In this document: positions 25,048-32,692 of the stretch, one piece after another | Layout: each line of letters starts with the position of its first letter | Numbering within the stretch: position 1 is the stretch's first letter | Assembly (NCBI RefSeq): GCF_013618625.1 | Contig: NZ_JABRWO010000019.1 | Span: 1-63,817, forward strand | Direction of reading: 5' to 3' | DNA: 63,817 nt | From: Bremerella alba | GTDB lineage: Bacteria; Planctomycetota; Planctomycetia; Pirellulales; Pirellulaceae | Notes under the pieces: model-generated | What the model was told of the DNA's origin: nothing | Database searches by the model: none | What the model saw: only the letters and a program-made list of their open reading frames with translations | Translations under genes and position numbers: made by a program

Positions 25048-25183
25048 CATCCCGCCGGAACACAGCGCAGCCGCGATCGAAGTTCCTAACCTTTACGGAA
25101 CTTCATTGAACGTTTTCGATTGAACATCGGGCAAAAACACCTCACCCTAGCCCTCTTCCTGCGAGGGTGAGGCGGCAAGATGG

Positions 25184-25816
25184 TTACGGCGGGCCGCGTT
25201 CGTTGGCGCGATTTGACTCAGGCAGCATGCTTATGTCGGCGGGGGCATGCTTTGGGCTTGCGTGTTGCGGCGGATCGCCCCAATTCATTGCCAGGGCCTC
25301 CTTCACATGGTCGCGAAGACGAACCCTTGGCACACGCCGGTTCGAGCTTCTCTTGCTCGTGCAGCGCGGTCGATCTGCACCGACGCAGGTGGTGTGCGGC
25401 GTTGCCGCTGCCGTGCGTCGATGCTTCTTGAGCCGCTTCTGCAGCCGCTTGAATTCGCTCCCTTGCAGGCCGAGCAGCTTGAGATGAAACGAGACCCACG
25501 CGAACCCGCGTTCCATTTCGGCAGCAGATGGCAGCCTGAGCCCGTCGATTCGGCGGACCTTTTTCGAGGCCGAAACCCGCGGCTTGGCTGGTTTTACAGG
25601 CCGATCGTTGGCTGGTGGTACGGCTTCGTCGACAGGCACTTCCGGCGGTGAATTCTCGACCGCTTGAACCATTCGCCCTACGACCTTTGCCGGCACCTCT
25701 ACCAACGTCCCACAAGCCGAGCACACGAAGGTTTTGTCAGCGCGCACGACACCCCGAGGAGCGTTGTCTCTCGTTTGTGACCGGTCTTGATCCGGTTTTG
25801 CGGTGGTTACTGACAT
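25184..25816 (-). CDS. Hypothetical protein with half zinc-ribbon and basic linker
   Basis: A 210-residue, very basic, Pro/Ala-rich protein with no signal or membrane segment. Near residues 30-45 it has FVCSACGTLVEVPAKVVGR, a CxxC pair resembling one half of a zinc ribbon. A helical block about 98-130 (AEMERGFAWVSFHLKLLGLQ ... FKRLQKRLKKHRR) is the only other ordered-looking part. The remainder looks disordered. It might bind nucleic acid, but no family is recognised. The plus-strand frames over the same region look like shadows. It is divergent from the beta-helix gene. Confidence 0.55.
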   Translation of the reverse strand: MSVTTAKPDQDRSQTRDNAPRGVVRADKTFVCSACGTLVEVPAKVVGRMVQAVENSPPEVPVDEAVPPANDRPVKPAKPRVSASKKVRRIDGLRLPSAAEMERGFAWVSFHLKLLGLQGSEFKRLQKRLKKHRRTAAATPHTTCVGADRPRCTSKRSSNRRVPRVRLRDHVKEALAMNWGDPPQHASPKHAPADISMLPESNRANERGPP

Positions 25817-26126
25817 GGCTTTACTCGTGACGGCTTAGGGGGAAACTGACCTACGGCCAGCGTGAAATGCTTACTCGGTGTCAAACCTCGATTTGGTTTG
25901 AAAGAGACTGGCTTGTGACCAGTGCGATTCAGAAAGTGAATCTGTTTGGGGAAGAGTCCCCGTGCAAGATTTAGGTATACCAGCCTGGTGTAGTCTATGA
26001 CTAGTGCTTATTTCATATTTTTTGCCAACTTTACAAACGCTGAAAATGATTGACAGCGCCGGGGCTTCCCATCAAAGTAATGTGCCGCCCCACTGCCCAT
26101 TTACCTGAGACCGAAGCCCCCTCGTT
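25817..26126. other. Divergent intergenic region
   Basis: About 310 bases between the basic hypothetical gene (minus) and the beta-helix gene (plus). A T-rich patch lies near 26010-26025. No promoter, hairpin or gene is convincing. Confidence 0.5.
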
Positions 26127-27266
26127 ATGATTCTTCGAGCCCTGTTGCTTGCCTGCTGCACCTTTACCGTTACCCAGGCCGCAATTGCCGAGACCTTCCT
26201 CTTTACCGATGCCCCCATCGATGCTGTGGGCGATGGCGAAACCGACAATCGCCCTGCCCTGCGACGTGCGTTCGACCAAATGCAATCAGGTGACACGCTG
26301 ATCGTGCCGGCCGGCGACTATCGGCTAGAGCTTACCGAGCAGCCGATCTCGGTCCCGGCCGGAATTACGATCATGGGCCAAGGCGGCAAGTCGCGCTTTC
26401 TTCTGGCGACCTCCGGCGGCGAAAAGAAGTTTCGCAACTGGCTGAAGCTCGGCACCGGCGTCACCCTGAGCGGGCTCACCGTCAAGCGCATCGAAGCATT
26501 TCCGGTCGTCCTGCTACCGCTGTTCGGAAGTTTGGAAAACATCACCCTGCACGACGTGACGATCGACGGCAACGCCCAGCAGCTTGGAGGCCCCTATTGC
26601 CATGCAATCCAGGTTGGTTTCGGGCATTTGAATGGGCTACGGTTGGATCGCGTCGCCATTGAAGACTGCACGTTTGGGCTCTTTCAATCCAACGATGCCA
26701 CCGGCACCGTCGAGAATGTTCTCGTGCAGTCCAGCATGTTTCAAAAGAACCGGGCTTCCGATCTCGAATTCAATTCGCCCCGGGGAACGATGCGAAACAT
26801 TGTGGTGCGAGATTGCCTGTTTCGCGACAATCAATCCCAAACGGCTGGGGCAGGCTTCGCCGTGGGGTTTGCGAACGTAACCGACGGAACCGTCCAGCGG
26901 TGCGACATCCGCAACTATGGCAGCGAGGCCCTGCACGTCGAAGACCGGTCCAACAAGATCTTGTTAAGGGACAACACGATCACGCTTGGCTCGCACCGGC
27001 AAAACAACGGCGTGATCATGGTGCTCAGCGATTCGACCAACGTAGTGATCGAAGACAACACGATTGATGCCCGAGCGAACGAGAACCGCCCGCACCTGGT
27101 GCTGGTAACCGCCGGCGGCGATCGTTTCAAACGCCCCAACGATGTGACCGTGCGTGGCAACCTGCTGGTGCACGGCCCGGCCACGCGAACCTGGTACCTA
27201 CAACCAGGCAGCGGCCCAGAGCCGGAAGAGAACACGGTGGTAGCCAACAAAGCAGCAGATGAGTAA
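26127..27266 (+). CDS. Secreted right-handed parallel beta-helix protein
   Basis: A 379-residue exported protein. Signal peptide: ILRALLLACCTFTVTQAAIA. The next segment, DAPIDAVGDGETDNRPALRRAFDQMQ, is the usual start of pectate-lyase-superfamily / GH28-like beta helices. It is followed by repeated short strands with Asn/Asp turns (about 110-340), including VLVQSSMFQKNRASDLEFN and IVVRDCLFRDNQSQT. It is probably a carbohydrate-binding or polysaccharide-degrading enzyme, but I cannot place catalytic residues. It fits the group of exported hydrolases nearby. Confidence 0.8.
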   Translation: MILRALLLACCTFTVTQAAIAETFLFTDAPIDAVGDGETDNRPALRRAFDQMQSGDTLIVPAGDYRLELTEQPISVPAGITIMGQGGKSRFLLATSGGEKKFRNWLKLGTGVTLSGLTVKRIEAFPVVLLPLFGSLENITLHDVTIDGNAQQLGGPYCHAIQVGFGHLNGLRLDRVAIEDCTFGLFQSNDATGTVENVLVQSSMFQKNRASDLEFNSPRGTMRNIVVRDCLFRDNQSQTAGAGFAVGFANVTDGTVQRCDIRNYGSEALHVEDRSNKILLRDNTITLGSHRQNNGVIMVLSDSTNVVIEDNTIDARANENRPHLVLVTAGGDRFKRPNDVTVRGNLLVHGPATRTWYLQPGSGPEPEENTVVANKAADE

Positions 27267-27338
27267 GAGCGTCGAGGAGTTACTTTATCGCGAGGTTGGC
27301 TCATGGCCTTGCTTAGATAAATAGATAGGGAGTGAAGC

Positions 27339-27896
27339 TTGTCGGACAACTCACTGGGTGAAGCGGACTTCTATGACCCAAGCGACTACATTGGAATCGG
27401 TAGGCGATTGCTCGTCTACTTGATTGACTCGTTCGTCATGATCGTTGTGGGGGTTCCGTTGTGGATCCTCGTGACTACTTTGTGGAAGTTTGACCTGCTT
27501 CAAATGGATGATCCCAACATTCCATTCTGGACCATCTACCTGATTTCCATCTGGGTCTATCTTGTCCCCATCAAACGCTCTCGGTTTGGGACACTTGGCT
27601 TTTGGCTGCTGGGGATCAACATTGTCTCTGCTCAAGGAGGGCCACCCTCGTTGTTGGTAATGACCGGGCGAATGCTGATGTGGATCCTGGGCCCGTTCAA
27701 CTTTTTCCTGGATCTGTTTTGGCTAGGTTTAGATTCCGAGCGCCAAACCTTACGAGACTGCTTCATGGGAACTTACCTGATCAAACGAGACGCCAAAGCG
27801 ATTGGTCGAGCCCCGGTACACCTCACACGATACAACGCAATGGGCTTCGCGTTGACCTACCCCCGCGTCTGCCGCCCCAACGCTGCCGGCAAGTAA
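27339..27896 (+). CDS. RDD family membrane protein
   Basis: A 185-residue membrane protein. The start of the first helix, GRRLLVYLIDSFVMIVVGV, has the Arg...Asp pair that names the RDD family. Two more hydrophobic segments follow (about 62-82 and 98-130), then LDSERQTLRDCFMGTYLIK, the typical closing motif (third conserved Asp). RDD proteins have been linked to sodium/proton exchange in a few cases, but mostly the role is unknown. TTG start with GGGAGTGA upstream. Confidence 0.85.
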   Translation: MSDNSLGEADFYDPSDYIGIGRRLLVYLIDSFVMIVVGVPLWILVTTLWKFDLLQMDDPNIPFWTIYLISIWVYLVPIKRSRFGTLGFWLLGINIVSAQGGPPSLLVMTGRMLMWILGPFNFFLDLFWLGLDSERQTLRDCFMGTYLIKRDAKAIGRAPVHLTRYNAMGFALTYPRVCRPNAAGK

Positions 27897-27948
27897 GGCC
27901 GCGTGACGAGGGGCCTACAACGAATTGGGACCGTTGAGCGTTCTTATC

Positions 27949-27974
27949 GTGTGCCACTGCCGCCCTCGGCAGTG
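27949..27974 (+). repeat. REP-like hairpin, left flank of the RAYT gene
   Basis: GTGTGCCACTGCCGCCCTCG followed by GCAGTG. The inner part CACTGCCG-CCCT-CGGCAGTG is a perfect 8-bp hairpin with a 4-base loop. The whole 26 bases reappear as exact reverse complement at 28704-28729 on the other side of the transposase gene. Confidence 0.9.
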
Positions 27975-27991
27975 TGAAGCGGCAAGTCAGT

Positions 27992-28603
27992 CTATTGCCC
28001 ATTCTCGTTTTGAAATCCGGAAGAATGTAACCAACTTGGATCGAGCAGGGTCAAATCAGGCAACTCCGACTGTGTGGTTCGATCTTCATAGAACTTGGCA
28101 CTCGACCATTTCCAGTCGGTTGTTCGGTTGCAAAGCCCACGCTTCACCGGGTTGTTGTGAATGTAGTTAATACTTGCAGCAATCGCGTCGGGACTGAATA
28201 AGTTTCGGTCGAATCCGCCACCTTCTTGCCAGAACCGAAAACACTGACGACCTGGACGTTGCTGGATCGTCAACCTCGCGAGCAATGGGGATTCGTACTG
28301 AATCAAGAGGTGCTTAATTTCAATAGACGACTGCCGTTTGGTCCAAGCGAGGAGATTGCTCACCGTAGCCGAAGAATCCTTTGGGCTGACTAATAAGTGG
28401 ATATGCTCGGGCATGAACACAAACGCGATCAAATCGAATCGAGCCAACTCGCAACCGGCATTCAGCTTAGATGCCACAATCTTTCGCCACGGATCACTCG
28501 TCAAAAGTGGAAGCCTAAGATAAGTTGAAAACGTCAATTCGTGGAGGTGCCCTGCCCCTTCATAGTGCTTCACTTGCTTCCGATGCGGTATTGAACGCTT
28601 CAT
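27992..28603 (-). CDS. REP-associated tyrosine transposase (RAYT, Y1/HUH family)
   Basis: A 203-residue single-strand DNA transposase of the domesticated RAYT type. FVFMPEHIHLLVS carries the HUH metal motif (His67, His69), and INYIHNNPVKRGL carries the catalytic Tyr147. The length and the NPVKRGLC motif fit RAYT rather than mobile IS200 (about 150 residues). It is bracketed by exact inverted 26-bp REP hairpins, which such enzymes are known or proposed to recognise and spread. The frame is intact, so it may be active. Confidence 0.9.
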   Translation of the reverse strand: MKRSIPHRKQVKHYEGAGHLHELTFSTYLRLPLLTSDPWRKIVASKLNAGCELARFDLIAFVFMPEHIHLLVSPKDSSATVSNLLAWTKRQSSIEIKHLLIQYESPLLARLTIQQRPGRQCFRFWQEGGGFDRNLFSPDAIAASINYIHNNPVKRGLCNRTTDWKWSSAKFYEDRTTQSELPDLTLLDPSWLHSSGFQNENGQ

Positions 28604-28703
28604 AGCTTCATCGTAAAGATTTGAGTCGGAGCGGGACAGCTTTTAAGAAATTCCATCAAATGGAAAGAACCTGTTGAATATGGCCGAACAAACTTAATAT
28701 TCG

Positions 28704-28729
28704 CACTGCCGAGGGCGGCAGTGGCACAC
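28704..28729 (-). repeat. REP-like hairpin, right flank of the RAYT gene
   Basis: Exact reverse complement of 27949-27974. Together the two copies form an inverted pair about 780 bases apart enclosing the transposase gene. Confidence 0.9.
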
Positions 28730-28789
28730 CCTAAGAAAGCTTGACTGAATGGTTGAGCTTCCTCAGATACCCAGCCGCAAGAAACAAAT

Positions 28790-28828
28790 TGGGGACGCGA
28801 CTGGAAAATACTCCAAATCGCGTCCCCA
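28790..28828. repeat. Perfect 11-bp hairpin
   Basis: TGGGGACGCGA and TCGCGTCCCCA are exact complements separated by 17 bases. There is no T-run, so it is not an obvious terminator. It may be another repeat family or a protein-binding site. Confidence 0.7.
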
Positions 28829-28916
28829 GTCAAAAGTAAGGTAGGGCCCGCGCGAACGCGGGTCGAGTACTTGGTACCAGCACCGTCACCTGCTTCCGCG
28901 TGAGGCCCTGCGTTAG

Positions 28917-31586
28917 TTACGCCGATTCAACACTGCTGGCTCCGGCGGCGGACCGAGTAAAGGTGTACTCGGTGCCGTCGTAGCCGACGGTGATTCGGTC
29001 GCCATCTTTGAAGTCTCCCTTCAACAGCAGCGTGGCCAGCTGGTTTTGCAGGCGGTTCTGGATGACTCGCTTCAAGGGGCGGGCCCCATACAGCGGGTCG
29101 AATCCTTCTTCCGCCAGCGCGTCTTTGGCCGCGTCGCTGACTGCCAATTCCATTCCCTGTTCGGCCAGTTGCTGGGCCAGACCTTGGGTTTGGAAATCGA
29201 CGATCGCACGAATCTGCTGCTTCACCAACGGCTTGAAGACAATGATGTCGTCCACACGGTTGAGGAACTCCGGCAGGAACTTCGTTCGCAGATTGGCCTG
29301 GGCGGCATCGCGAATCTCTTCGTCACTGCCCCCTTCCTGAGTAATCTGCTGAATGGCCTGGCTACCGATGTTGCTCGTCATCACCACAATCGTGTTGGTG
29401 AAATCGACCGTGTGACCATGGTTGTCGGTCAAGCGGCCATCATCCAACACTTGCAGCAAAATATTGAATACATCGTGATGGGCTTTCTCGATTTCGTCGA
29501 GCAAAATCACGCTGTAAGGACGCCGCCGAACGGCTTCGGTCAGCTTGCCTCCTTCTTCGTAGCCGACGTACCCGGGAGGTGCCCCGATCAGCCGGCTGAC
29601 GGCGTGACGTTCCATGTACTCGCTCATATCGATACGGACCATCGCGTGTTCGTCGTCGAACAACGCTTCGGCCAAGGCCTTGCACAGTTCGGTCTTACCG
29701 ACACCGGTAGGGCCCAGGAAAATGAACGAACCGACCGGGCGATTAGCCGACTGTAAACCGCTGCGGCTACGACGCACCGCGTTGGCCACGGCGACCACCG
29801 CTTCTTCCTGACCGACCACGCGTTGATGCAGACGTTCTTCCAGCACCAACAGCTTGGCCCGTTCGGTCTCTAACATCTTGGTAATCGGCACGCCGGTCCA
29901 TTGGCTGACCACCTCGGCAATTTCGTCCTCGGTGACCTGCTCGCGCAGCAGACGTCGCTCGCTTTTGGCCTCGTCTTTTTCGGCCTCGTGCTCGTTTTTG
30001 GTTTCCATTCGCTGTTCGAGGGCATCGCGTTTCTTTTGCATCTCGAATAGCTGCTGGTAGTCGCTTTCGGAAACAGGTTGCCCTGCCGATTGCGTTTCCT
30101 GAATCGAAGCATGCAATCGCGAATACTCGAGATCGGTAGCGGCCAGTTCTTCGCGAATCTGAGCGACGTCTCCCATGCCAAGCTTCTCGGCTTCCCACTG
30201 CTCGCGCAGGCTGGCCAGTTGCCGCTTGACCTGATCCATCTCGTCTTGAATCTCTTCGCGGCGCTGAATGGCACCCTCTTCGGTTTCTTCGCCCAGCTGA
30301 CGGTCGGCCAGTTGCAGCTGCGTTAAACGACGCTGAACCTGATCGATCTCGGCTGGTACGCTTTCCAGTTCGATCGCCAAACGGCTCGAAGCTTCGTCGA
30401 CCAGGTCGATGGCTTTATCCGGCAGGAACCGATCGGTAATGTAGCGATCGGAAAGCTTGGCCGCCGCGACCAACGCCGAGTCCTTGATCTTGATGCCATG
30501 GTGCGCTTCGTAACGCGGCTTGAGCCCACGCAAAATGGCGATGGTGTCTTCGATCGAAGGTTCGCCCACATACACCGGCTGAAAACGGCGTTCGAGCGCC
30601 GCGTCCTTTTCGATGTACTGACGATACTCGTCCAGCGTGGTCGCCCCGATACAGCGTAGCTCGCCACGAGCCAACGCAGGCTTCAACAGGTTGGCCGCAT
30701 CGGCACCCCCTTCGGCCTTGCCGGCTCCGACAACGGTGTGCAGTTCGTCGATGAACAGCACGACGCTGCCTTGCGAATCTTGAACTTCCTTGAGCACCGC
30801 TTTCAGGCGTTCTTCAAACTCGCCGCGGAACTTCGCACCTGCGACCAAAGCCCCCATATCGAGCGCGATGACGCGTTTGTTTTTCAGGCTTTGCGGAACA
30901 TCGCCTTGCACGATGCGGAGTGCCAGACCCTCGGCGATGGCTGTCTTACCGACGCCTGGTTCCCCGATCAGCACGGGGTTATTTTTGGTACGACGCGAGA
31001 GCACCTGAATCGTGCGGCGGATCTCATCATCGCGACCGATGACCGGATCGAGCTTCCCTTTCTGGGCTCGCTCGACCAGGTCGATGCCGTACTTCTGCAG
31101 CGACTGAAAGGTATCTTCAGGGCTCTGCGAAGTCACCCGCGAGTTTCCACGGACTTCCTGCAGGGCCGCCAGAATGTCTTTCTCGGTGACCGCGTTGACC
31201 TGCAGCAGGTCCTTCACTTTCGAGGGAACCTGCGAGAGGGCAAACATGAGATGCTCGGTCGAGACGAACTCGTCCTTCATCGTGTCGGCTTGCTTTTGAG
31301 CGGCCTGAAAGACCTGATCGAGTTCGCCGGAGAGACGAAGTTGCCCATCACCACCGGTCACCGTCGACAGACGTTCGATCTCGGCCTGAACCATGGTCTC
31401 TAACTGCCCACGGTTGGCCCCGATTTTCTCAAGCAACGGGCGAACGATCCCCCCGTCCTCTTTCAAGAGGGCCGCAAGCAAATGCAACGGCGACAAGGTC
31501 GTATTGCGTGCCTGGGTCGCCATCTGCTGAGCCAGCTGAACGGCTTCCTGAGCCTTGATGGTGTACTTATCGAATTGTGGAGGCAT
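28917..31586 (-). CDS. clpB: ATP-dependent chaperone ClpB
   Basis: An 889-residue Hsp100 disaggregase that works with DnaK to resolubilise aggregated proteins. The Clp N-domain (1-150) is followed by AAA1 with Walker A GEPGVGKT (208-215) and [13 protein letters not shown]. The coiled-coil M-domain (about 415-540) is rich in Gln/Glu/Lys. AAA2 carries GPTGVGKTE and the [15 protein letters not shown] Walker [14 protein letters not shown] is the pore loop. Length and order match bacterial ClpB. Good ribosome site AAAGGACC. Transcription runs away from dnaK and an IS200-like insertion lies between them. Confidence 0.97.
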   Translation of the reverse strand: MPPQFDKYTIKAQEAVQLAQQMATQARNTTLSPLHLLAALLKEDGGIVRPLLEKIGANRGQLETMVQAEIERLSTVTGGDGQLRLSGELDQVFQAAQKQADTMKDEFVSTEHLMFALSQVPSKVKDLLQVNAVTEKDILAALQEVRGNSRVTSQSPEDTFQSLQKYGIDLVERAQKGKLDPVIGRDDEIRRTIQVLSRRTKNNPVLIGEPGVGKTAIAEGLALRIVQGDVPQSLKNKRVIALDMGALVAGAKFRGEFEERLKAVLKEVQDSQGSVVLFIDELHTVVGAGKAEGGADAANLLKPALARGELRCIGATTLDEYRQYIEKDAALERRFQPVYVGEPSIEDTIAILRGLKPRYEAHHGIKIKDSALVAAAKLSDRYITDRFLPDKAIDLVDEASSRLAIELESVPAEIDQVQRRLTQLQLADRQLGEETEEGAIQRREEIQDEMDQVKRQLASLREQWEAEKLGMGDVAQIREELAATDLEYSRLHASIQETQSAGQPVSESDYQQLFEMQKKRDALEQRMETKNEHEAEKDEAKSERRLLREQVTEDEIAEVVSQWTGVPITKMLETERAKLLVLEERLHQRVVGQEEAVVAVANAVRRSRSGLQSANRPVGSFIFLGPTGVGKTELCKALAEALFDDEHAMVRIDMSEYMERHAVSRLIGAPPGYVGYEEGGKLTEAVRRRPYSVILLDEIEKAHHDVFNILLQVLDDGRLTDNHGHTVDFTNTIVVMTSNIGSQAIQQITQEGGSDEEIRDAAQANLRTKFLPEFLNRVDDIIVFKPLVKQQIRAIVDFQTQGLAQQLAEQGMELAVSDAAKDALAEEGFDPLYGARPLKRVIQNRLQNQLATLLLKGDFKDGDRITVGYDGTEYTFTRSAAGASSVESA

Positions 31587-31640
31587 GATTAGGTCCTTTT
31601 ATGTTGAATGGGGCGGGGTTTTTGGTGACGCTCCCAGGTT

Positions 31641-31661
31641 CAGTTTTCAGTTTTCAGTTTT
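31641..31661 (+). repeat. Short tandem repeat CAGTTTT x3
   Basis: Three consecutive CAGTTTT units. Related TTCAGTTTTCAG or CTGAAAACT strings occur at about 6478-6490 and 6530-6570 and near 52960-52985, always between genes. Confidence 0.7.
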
Positions 31662-31710
31662 CTGCCGGAACGATTGATCATGCTATGGCGTTCAACCTTT
31701 GCCTACTTGT

Positions 31711-31796
31711 CAGCCCCAAAGGGGCGACCGTTAATAGCCAGGGGCGGAAGCCCCTGGTTGTGATCCAAGCGAATCCAAGCCCCAACGGGGCGTCCG
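31711..31796 (+). repeat. Triple-hairpin repeat unit, copy 1
   Basis: An 86-base unit with three palindromes in order: CCCCAAAGGGG, CCAGGGGCGGAAGCCCCTGG and GCCCCAACGGGGC. It is identical in layout to 31905-31990. Confidence 0.9.
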
Positions 31797-31809
31797 ATTT
31801 GATGGAGTA

Positions 31810-31847
31810 TCAATCCCACAAATACCGTTCGACCTACTCGATTCCGT
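31810..31847 (-). pseudogene. 3' fragment of the IS200-like transposase gene
   Basis: On the minus strand this reads GIE-stop-VERYLWD-stop, against GIEYDERYLWD-stop at the true gene end (32004). It is therefore a duplicated, decayed terminus of the element and marks a nested or partial insertion event. Confidence 0.8.
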
Positions 31848-31904
31848 TCAGTGTTCAGCGAGAGCGATTGATTAAGCCCCGCCGTTCAACCTTTGCCGAC
31901 TTGC

Positions 31905-31990
31905 CAGCCCCAAAGGGGCGACCGTTAATAGCCAGGGGCGGAAGCCCCTGGTTGTGATCCAAGCGAATCCAAGCCCCAACGGGGCGTCCG
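31905..31990 (+). repeat. Triple-hairpin repeat unit, copy 2
   Basis: Second direct copy of the 86-base unit, starting 194 bases after the first and ending 14 bases before the transposase stop codon. It is likely one end of the mobile element. Confidence 0.9.
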
Positions 31991-32003
31991 ATTTGATGGC
32001 ATA

Positions 32004-32456
32004 TCAATCCCATAAATAACGTTCGTCATACTCGATTCCGTGCTTCTCTAAAAACATGAGTAGCTCCTCGCGAAACGAACGCTTGCGGTGATGTTCTTCC
32101 TGACGCGCGATATACTCTTTTACGTCATCCAAACCCGAATAGCTCACCGAAAATACGGAATATCCTTGTTGCCAGGCAAACGCACGTGAGCCTGGAATTG
32201 TCGTGTGTATCCAATGACTCGAAATTGATTTCACATCGCGAACGAGATCGGAAATCGCGATCTCACGCGACATCGAGATCAACAAATGCATGTGATCTTC
32301 CACGCCGCCTGCCGCAAGTAGTTCACACTTACGCTCTCGGAGGATTCCGATCAAATATTGATTCAATCGTGGAGCCCAATCCCTGTGGATTGATCGTTCG
32401 CGATTCTTTGTGCTGAAGATCAAATGGATGTAAACGCGGGCGAACGATTGGGGCAT
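32004..32456 (-). CDS. tnpA: IS200/IS605-type TnpA transposase
   Basis: A 150-residue HUH transposase of IS200 length. The metal motif is EDHMHLLI (His55, His57) and the catalytic tyrosine lies in VKEYIARQEEHHRKRSF (Tyr115). It acts on single-stranded DNA by recognising terminal hairpins. Here it is flanked by triple-hairpin units, two in direct order after its 3' end and one inverted before its 5' end (32475-32562). The frame is intact. No TnpB/IscB guide-nuclease gene is present beside it. Confidence 0.92.
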   Translation of the reverse strand: MPQSFARVYIHLIFSTKNRERSIHRDWAPRLNQYLIGILRERKCELLAAGGVEDHMHLLISMSREIAISDLVRDVKSISSHWIHTTIPGSRAFAWQQGYSVFSVSYSGLDDVKEYIARQEEHHRKRSFREELLMFLEKHGIEYDERYLWD

Positions 32457-32474
32457 CTTGTTGAGTCCTTGTTT

Positions 32475-32562
32475 CGGACGCCCCGTTGGGGCTTACGTTG
32501 ATTCTTGATTCTTTACCAGGGGCTTCCGCCCCTGGCTATTAACGGTCGCCCCTTTGGGGCTG
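32475..32562 (-). repeat. Triple-hairpin repeat unit, inverted copy
   Basis: Reverse complement of the 86-base unit in its outer parts (CGGACGCCCCGTTGGGGCTT and CCAGGGGCTTCCGCCCCTGG onward), but with a different spacer between the second and third palindromes. The inverted orientation suits it as the opposite element end. Confidence 0.88.
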
Positions 32563-32692
32563 ACATGGTTTCGCGGCATCGTTCCATCAGTCCATAAAAA
32601 GGGCCGGGTGCCTTGCGGCCCCAGCCCTTGATTATCACAAACGGTGGTTCGCGATGCTCGGGCTTTTTCCGAGCATCGTTTGATCTTGAAGG

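Larger units (their letters stand above)
28604..28916. other. Gap between RAYT and clpB with two hairpins
   Basis: About 310 bases without a credible gene; a 77-codon minus frame here runs through the repeats and is rejected. It contains the right REP copy (28704-28729), the hairpin at 28790-28828 and a GC-rich segment (28840-28912) adjoining the clpB stop. Confidence 0.6.
31587..32003. other. Repeat-filled gap upstream of clpB
   Basis: It holds a CAGTTTT triplet repeat and a 158-bp direct duplication (31690-31847 and 31884-32041, offset 194). Each copy contains the triple-hairpin unit and the last codons of the IS200-like gene. No independent gene. The clpB promoter must lie in or before this region. 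Confidence 0.75.
32004..32562. mobile_element. IS200-like element with inverted hairpin ends
   Basis: The transposase gene plus the flanking inverted triple-hairpin copies defines a probable element of about 660 bases (31905-32562); outer limits are not certain. It sits between dnaK and clpB. The extra direct copy at 31690-31847 carries a decayed transposase tail. Confidence 0.7.

Noticed and set aside
28600-28833. 77-codon minus frame between RAYT and clpB
   Set aside because: Made of REP and hairpin sequence; no ribosome site or family resemblance.
31601-31957. 118-codon plus frame upstream of clpB
   Set aside because: Entirely composed of the duplicated repeat unit; the repeated protein segments are translation of repeats.
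31690-32562. Possible CRISPR array from repeated palindromic units
   Set aside because: Only two direct copies, 86 bases long, with no regular short spacers and a transposase inside; it is an insertion-element structure.
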